A stretch of 8,096 nucleotides of DNA from Candidatus Omnitrophota bacterium (GTDB lineage Bacteria; Omnitrophota; Gorgyraeia; Kaelpiales; Kaelpiaceae), in the NCBI GenBank assembly GCA_028717465.1, contig JAQUNS010000024.1, forward strand, positions 1 to 8,096, written 5' to 3'. Under the pieces are notes generated by a model, which was not told where the DNA came from, did not search any database, and saw only the letters and a program-made list of their open reading frames with translations. Made by a program: the position numbers and the translations under genes. Positions 6,567 to 8,096 of this stretch are shown one piece after another; within the stretch, counting starts at the first letter, position 1; every line of letters starts with the position of its first letter.

Positions 6567-7557
6567 TGCTCAAATAATCCAAGCCTATTTTAACAAGAAC
6601 TAAAAGTTTACCATTAAAAGTTTGTTTAAAAAATTCCAAATCACCTCTGAATTTTACATAATCCTTTTCTGTAAAGAACAGCATTTTAACTTCACTTGAG
6701 ACTTTGCCTGCGATATAAGCTATGTCTTTTCTGCTAAATATATGATGGTCGGGATAGATAAACTCGTTTTTTATAGATACGCCAAGCTGGCTCAGCATCA
6801 CTCTCACATAATCCGGATCTGCGACTGCCGTAGCAAAAGCAGAAGGAATACCTTTTATGCTGTCTTGGCTTACATTAACTCCTCTGGTTATATCCTGCAG
6901 ATTTTCGATCCTGTACCTAGTGAATATTATTTCGGCGCTTTGGTTATATTTTTTTACTGTTTCAAAATAATAAAAATTATCTACAGACAATGTTTTATTT
7001 ATCAAGATAATATTCGCTCTTTTAAGTGCAGAAATCTCTTCTCTTAAGCTTCCCCCGGGTATTAAAAACCCGTTTCCAAAAGGCCTATTGAAATTCAAGC
7101 ATAGGATGTCTAAATCTCTTTTTATATTCCAGTTCTGATAGCCATCATCAAGCACTACTATATCAATTGAGTCATCTAAGCCTATCTTGTGCAAAGATTT
7201 TAGCTTTGTTCTCTCCTGACACACTCGCGCACCTGGCAGCCTTAGATTTAAAAGCTCTGCTTCATCTGCTGCCGACCTGCCGTGATGTATAACAGCAACT
7301 TTTTTCCCTTTGGATGCTAAATAATTACTAACTTCAATTACTACTGGTGTCTTACCTGTTCCGCCCCAGGTGATATTGCCAACCGAGATAATCTGCTTAT
7401 CAAGACTATGCTGGCCATGAATCCGCCAAAACCTTAACATTTTAATAAATACTAAGTACAAAAAAGAAATCGCTTTAAAAGCAATAGAGGCGATTAAATA
7501 TTTTTTCTGATTAGAAAATATGATATTGATATATATTTTTTTAGCCAAAAGCTTCAT
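6511..7557 (-). CDS. lpxK: Tetraacyldisaccharide 4'-kinase (lipid A 4'-kinase)
   Basis: LpxK phosphorylates the 4' position of the tetraacyldisaccharide-1-phosphate to give lipid IVA, using ATP, at the cytoplasmic face of the inner membrane. The 348-residue product is close to family length (about 310-350). Visible are an N-terminal membrane segment (about 20-42), a Walker A loop ISVGNITWGGTGKTPVV (57-73; K69, T70), the DE pair in SAADEAEL (95-102) at the place of the family GDEP motif, the Asp-Asp-Gly motif VLDDGYQNWNIKRDLDIL (135-152), FGNGFLIPGGSLRE (160-173), a YPDHHIFS block (268-275) containing the family's catalytic-type His, and TEKDYVK (296-302). The loop between the Walker A helix and the DE pair is short: the usual RGYGGK-type segment is reduced to HHGRSA. 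ATG at 7557 overlaps the waaA stop as ATGA; no Shine-Dalgarno is seen, so translation probably depends on coupling. The last 56 nt overlap the acyltransferase gene. Confidence 0.95.
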   Translation of the reverse strand: MKLLAKKIYINIIFSNQKKYLIASIAFKAISFLYLVFIKMLRFWRIHGQHSLDKQIISVGNITWGGTGKTPVVIEVSNYLASKGKKVAVIHHGRSAADEAELLNLRLPGARVCQERTKLKSLHKIGLDDSIDIVVLDDGYQNWNIKRDLDILCLNFNRPFGNGFLIPGGSLREEISALKRANIILINKTLSVDNFYYFETVKKYNQSAEIIFTRYRIENLQDITRGVNVSQDSIKGIPSAFATAVADPDYVRVMLSQLGVSIKNEFIYPDHHIFSRKDIAYIAGKVSSEVKMLFFTEKDYVKFRGDLEFFKQTFNGKLLVLVKIGLDYLSNEKALYRGLDILLDSPFR

Positions 7558-8096
7558 AAAAATTCAGAATTGATAAAATTTGAAACATTATCCATGCCGC
7601 CGCTATTCTGATCTATTACTTTATAAGCCCTATCACCGTATTCTTCCCTAAGCCTGGTATTAGAAAAAATATTGTCCAAAGATGTTGGCAAACCGTTCTT
7701 TTTTAAAATAATCAGGGCATTGTACCGTAAAAATTCAACAACAATCTCTTCGAAATTTTTGTAATGTTCGCCTATCATAACAGCTTTCTTAAAGAATGCC
7801 GGCTCTATTATATTATGCCCGCCGCAGGGCACAAGGCTACCGCCTACAAAAACGGCATCCGCCAAGCGGTAAAGCGCAGGCAAGTATCCGGTCTCATCCA
7901 TTAAAAATACAGTTCTGTTGTGCCCGGGCCTGAATCCGGATGAGAAACACTGCACATTAATGCTGTTTTTGGCATAAAAATTTTTTAGTCTATTCAATCT
8001 ATTTGGATGCCGCGGGGCTATCAGAAACCTCCAGTCGGGATATTTAAAGCTTAGATTAAAGAATGCTTCGGATATCCAAACGTCTTCTTGCTCATG
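7554..8096 (-). CDS. waaA: 3-deoxy-D-manno-octulosonic acid (Kdo) transferase, C-terminal 180 residues, 5' end outside window
   Basis: WaaA (KdtA, GT30) transfers Kdo from CMP-Kdo to lipid IVA on the cytoplasmic side of the inner membrane. The frame is open to the window edge; translating from 8096 gives HEQEDVWISEAFFNLSFKYP, matching the HEGEDE segment that opens the C-terminal domain of E. coli KdtA. It is followed by LIAPRHPNR (25-33 of the fragment), MDETGYLPALYRLADAVF (66-83), and the donor-site signature GGSLVPCGGHNIIEP (85-99). The family is about 420 residues, so the N-terminal half with the membrane anchor and acceptor domain is missing only because the window ends. The leucine TTG at 7997 is internal (family residues continue upstream), so it is not the start. 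The TGA stop overlaps the lpxK ATG. How many Kdo units it adds cannot be told from this part. Confidence 0.95.
   Translation of the reverse strand, partial: HEQEDVWISEAFFNLSFKYPDWRFLIAPRHPNRLNRLKNFYAKNSINVQCFSSGFRPGHNRTVFLMDETGYLPALYRLADAVFVGGSLVPCGGHNIIEPAFFKKAVMIGEHYKNFEEIVVEFLRYNALIILKKNGLPTSLDNIFSNTRLREEYGDRAYKVIDQNSGGMDNVSNFINSEFL

Noticed and set aside
6742..7047. Plus-strand open frame of 101 codons
   Set aside because: It is antisense to lpxK, whose motifs cover the region.
7995..7997. TTG as the start of a 147-residue protein
   Set aside because: The frame continues upstream to the window edge with conserved Kdo-transferase residues (HEQED, APRHPNR), so this codon is an internal leucine.

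Overview
The window suggests an AT-rich Gram-negative bacterium (a diderm making lipid A and LPS), because nearly all of it codes for the lipid A / inner-core branch of LPS synthesis. No ribosomal RNA or other phylogenetic marker is present. The many fused enzymes and paralogous GT9 proteins resemble what is seen in uncultured phyla such as Omnitrophota, but that placement is only a weak guess.

Every gene is on the minus strand, so transcription runs from high to low coordinates. In order of transcription: the C-terminal part of waaA (Kdo transferase, 8096-7554, cut by the window edge); lpxK (lipid A 4'-kinase, 7557-6511); a fusion of an LpxL-type lipid A acyltransferase with an ELM1/GtrOC1-type putative glycosyltransferase (6566-4644); a fusion of a GT4 glycosyltransferase with a GT9 heptosyltransferase-like enzyme (4647-2494); a stand-alone GT4 glycosyltransferase (2525-1437); a 118-bp gap; a stand-alone GT9 heptosyltransferase-like enzyme (1318-305); and the start of a 3-methyladenine DNA glycosylase gene (317-1, cut by the window edge).

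The first five genes overlap without a gap: ATGA overlaps of 4 nt at waaA/lpxK and at the fusion/fusion junction, 56 nt at lpxK/acyltransferase and 32 nt at fusion/GT4. They are almost certainly one translationally coupled operon. Together they would phosphorylate the lipid A disaccharide, add Kdo, add a secondary acyl chain, and extend the core with heptose and other sugars. The DNA repair gene mpg is tied to the end of this set by a 13-nt overlap with the last GT9 gene and has its own strong Shine-Dalgarno sequence.

The points most worth a second look are the two fusion proteins, a possible internal translation start that could release the GT9 half of one of them, a 10-base word (CCGGCATTCT) that recurs more than expected, and the short intergenic gap carrying two copies of its 9-base core. 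No RNA genes, mobile elements, CRISPR arrays or convincing terminators were seen, and no clearly new system is present.
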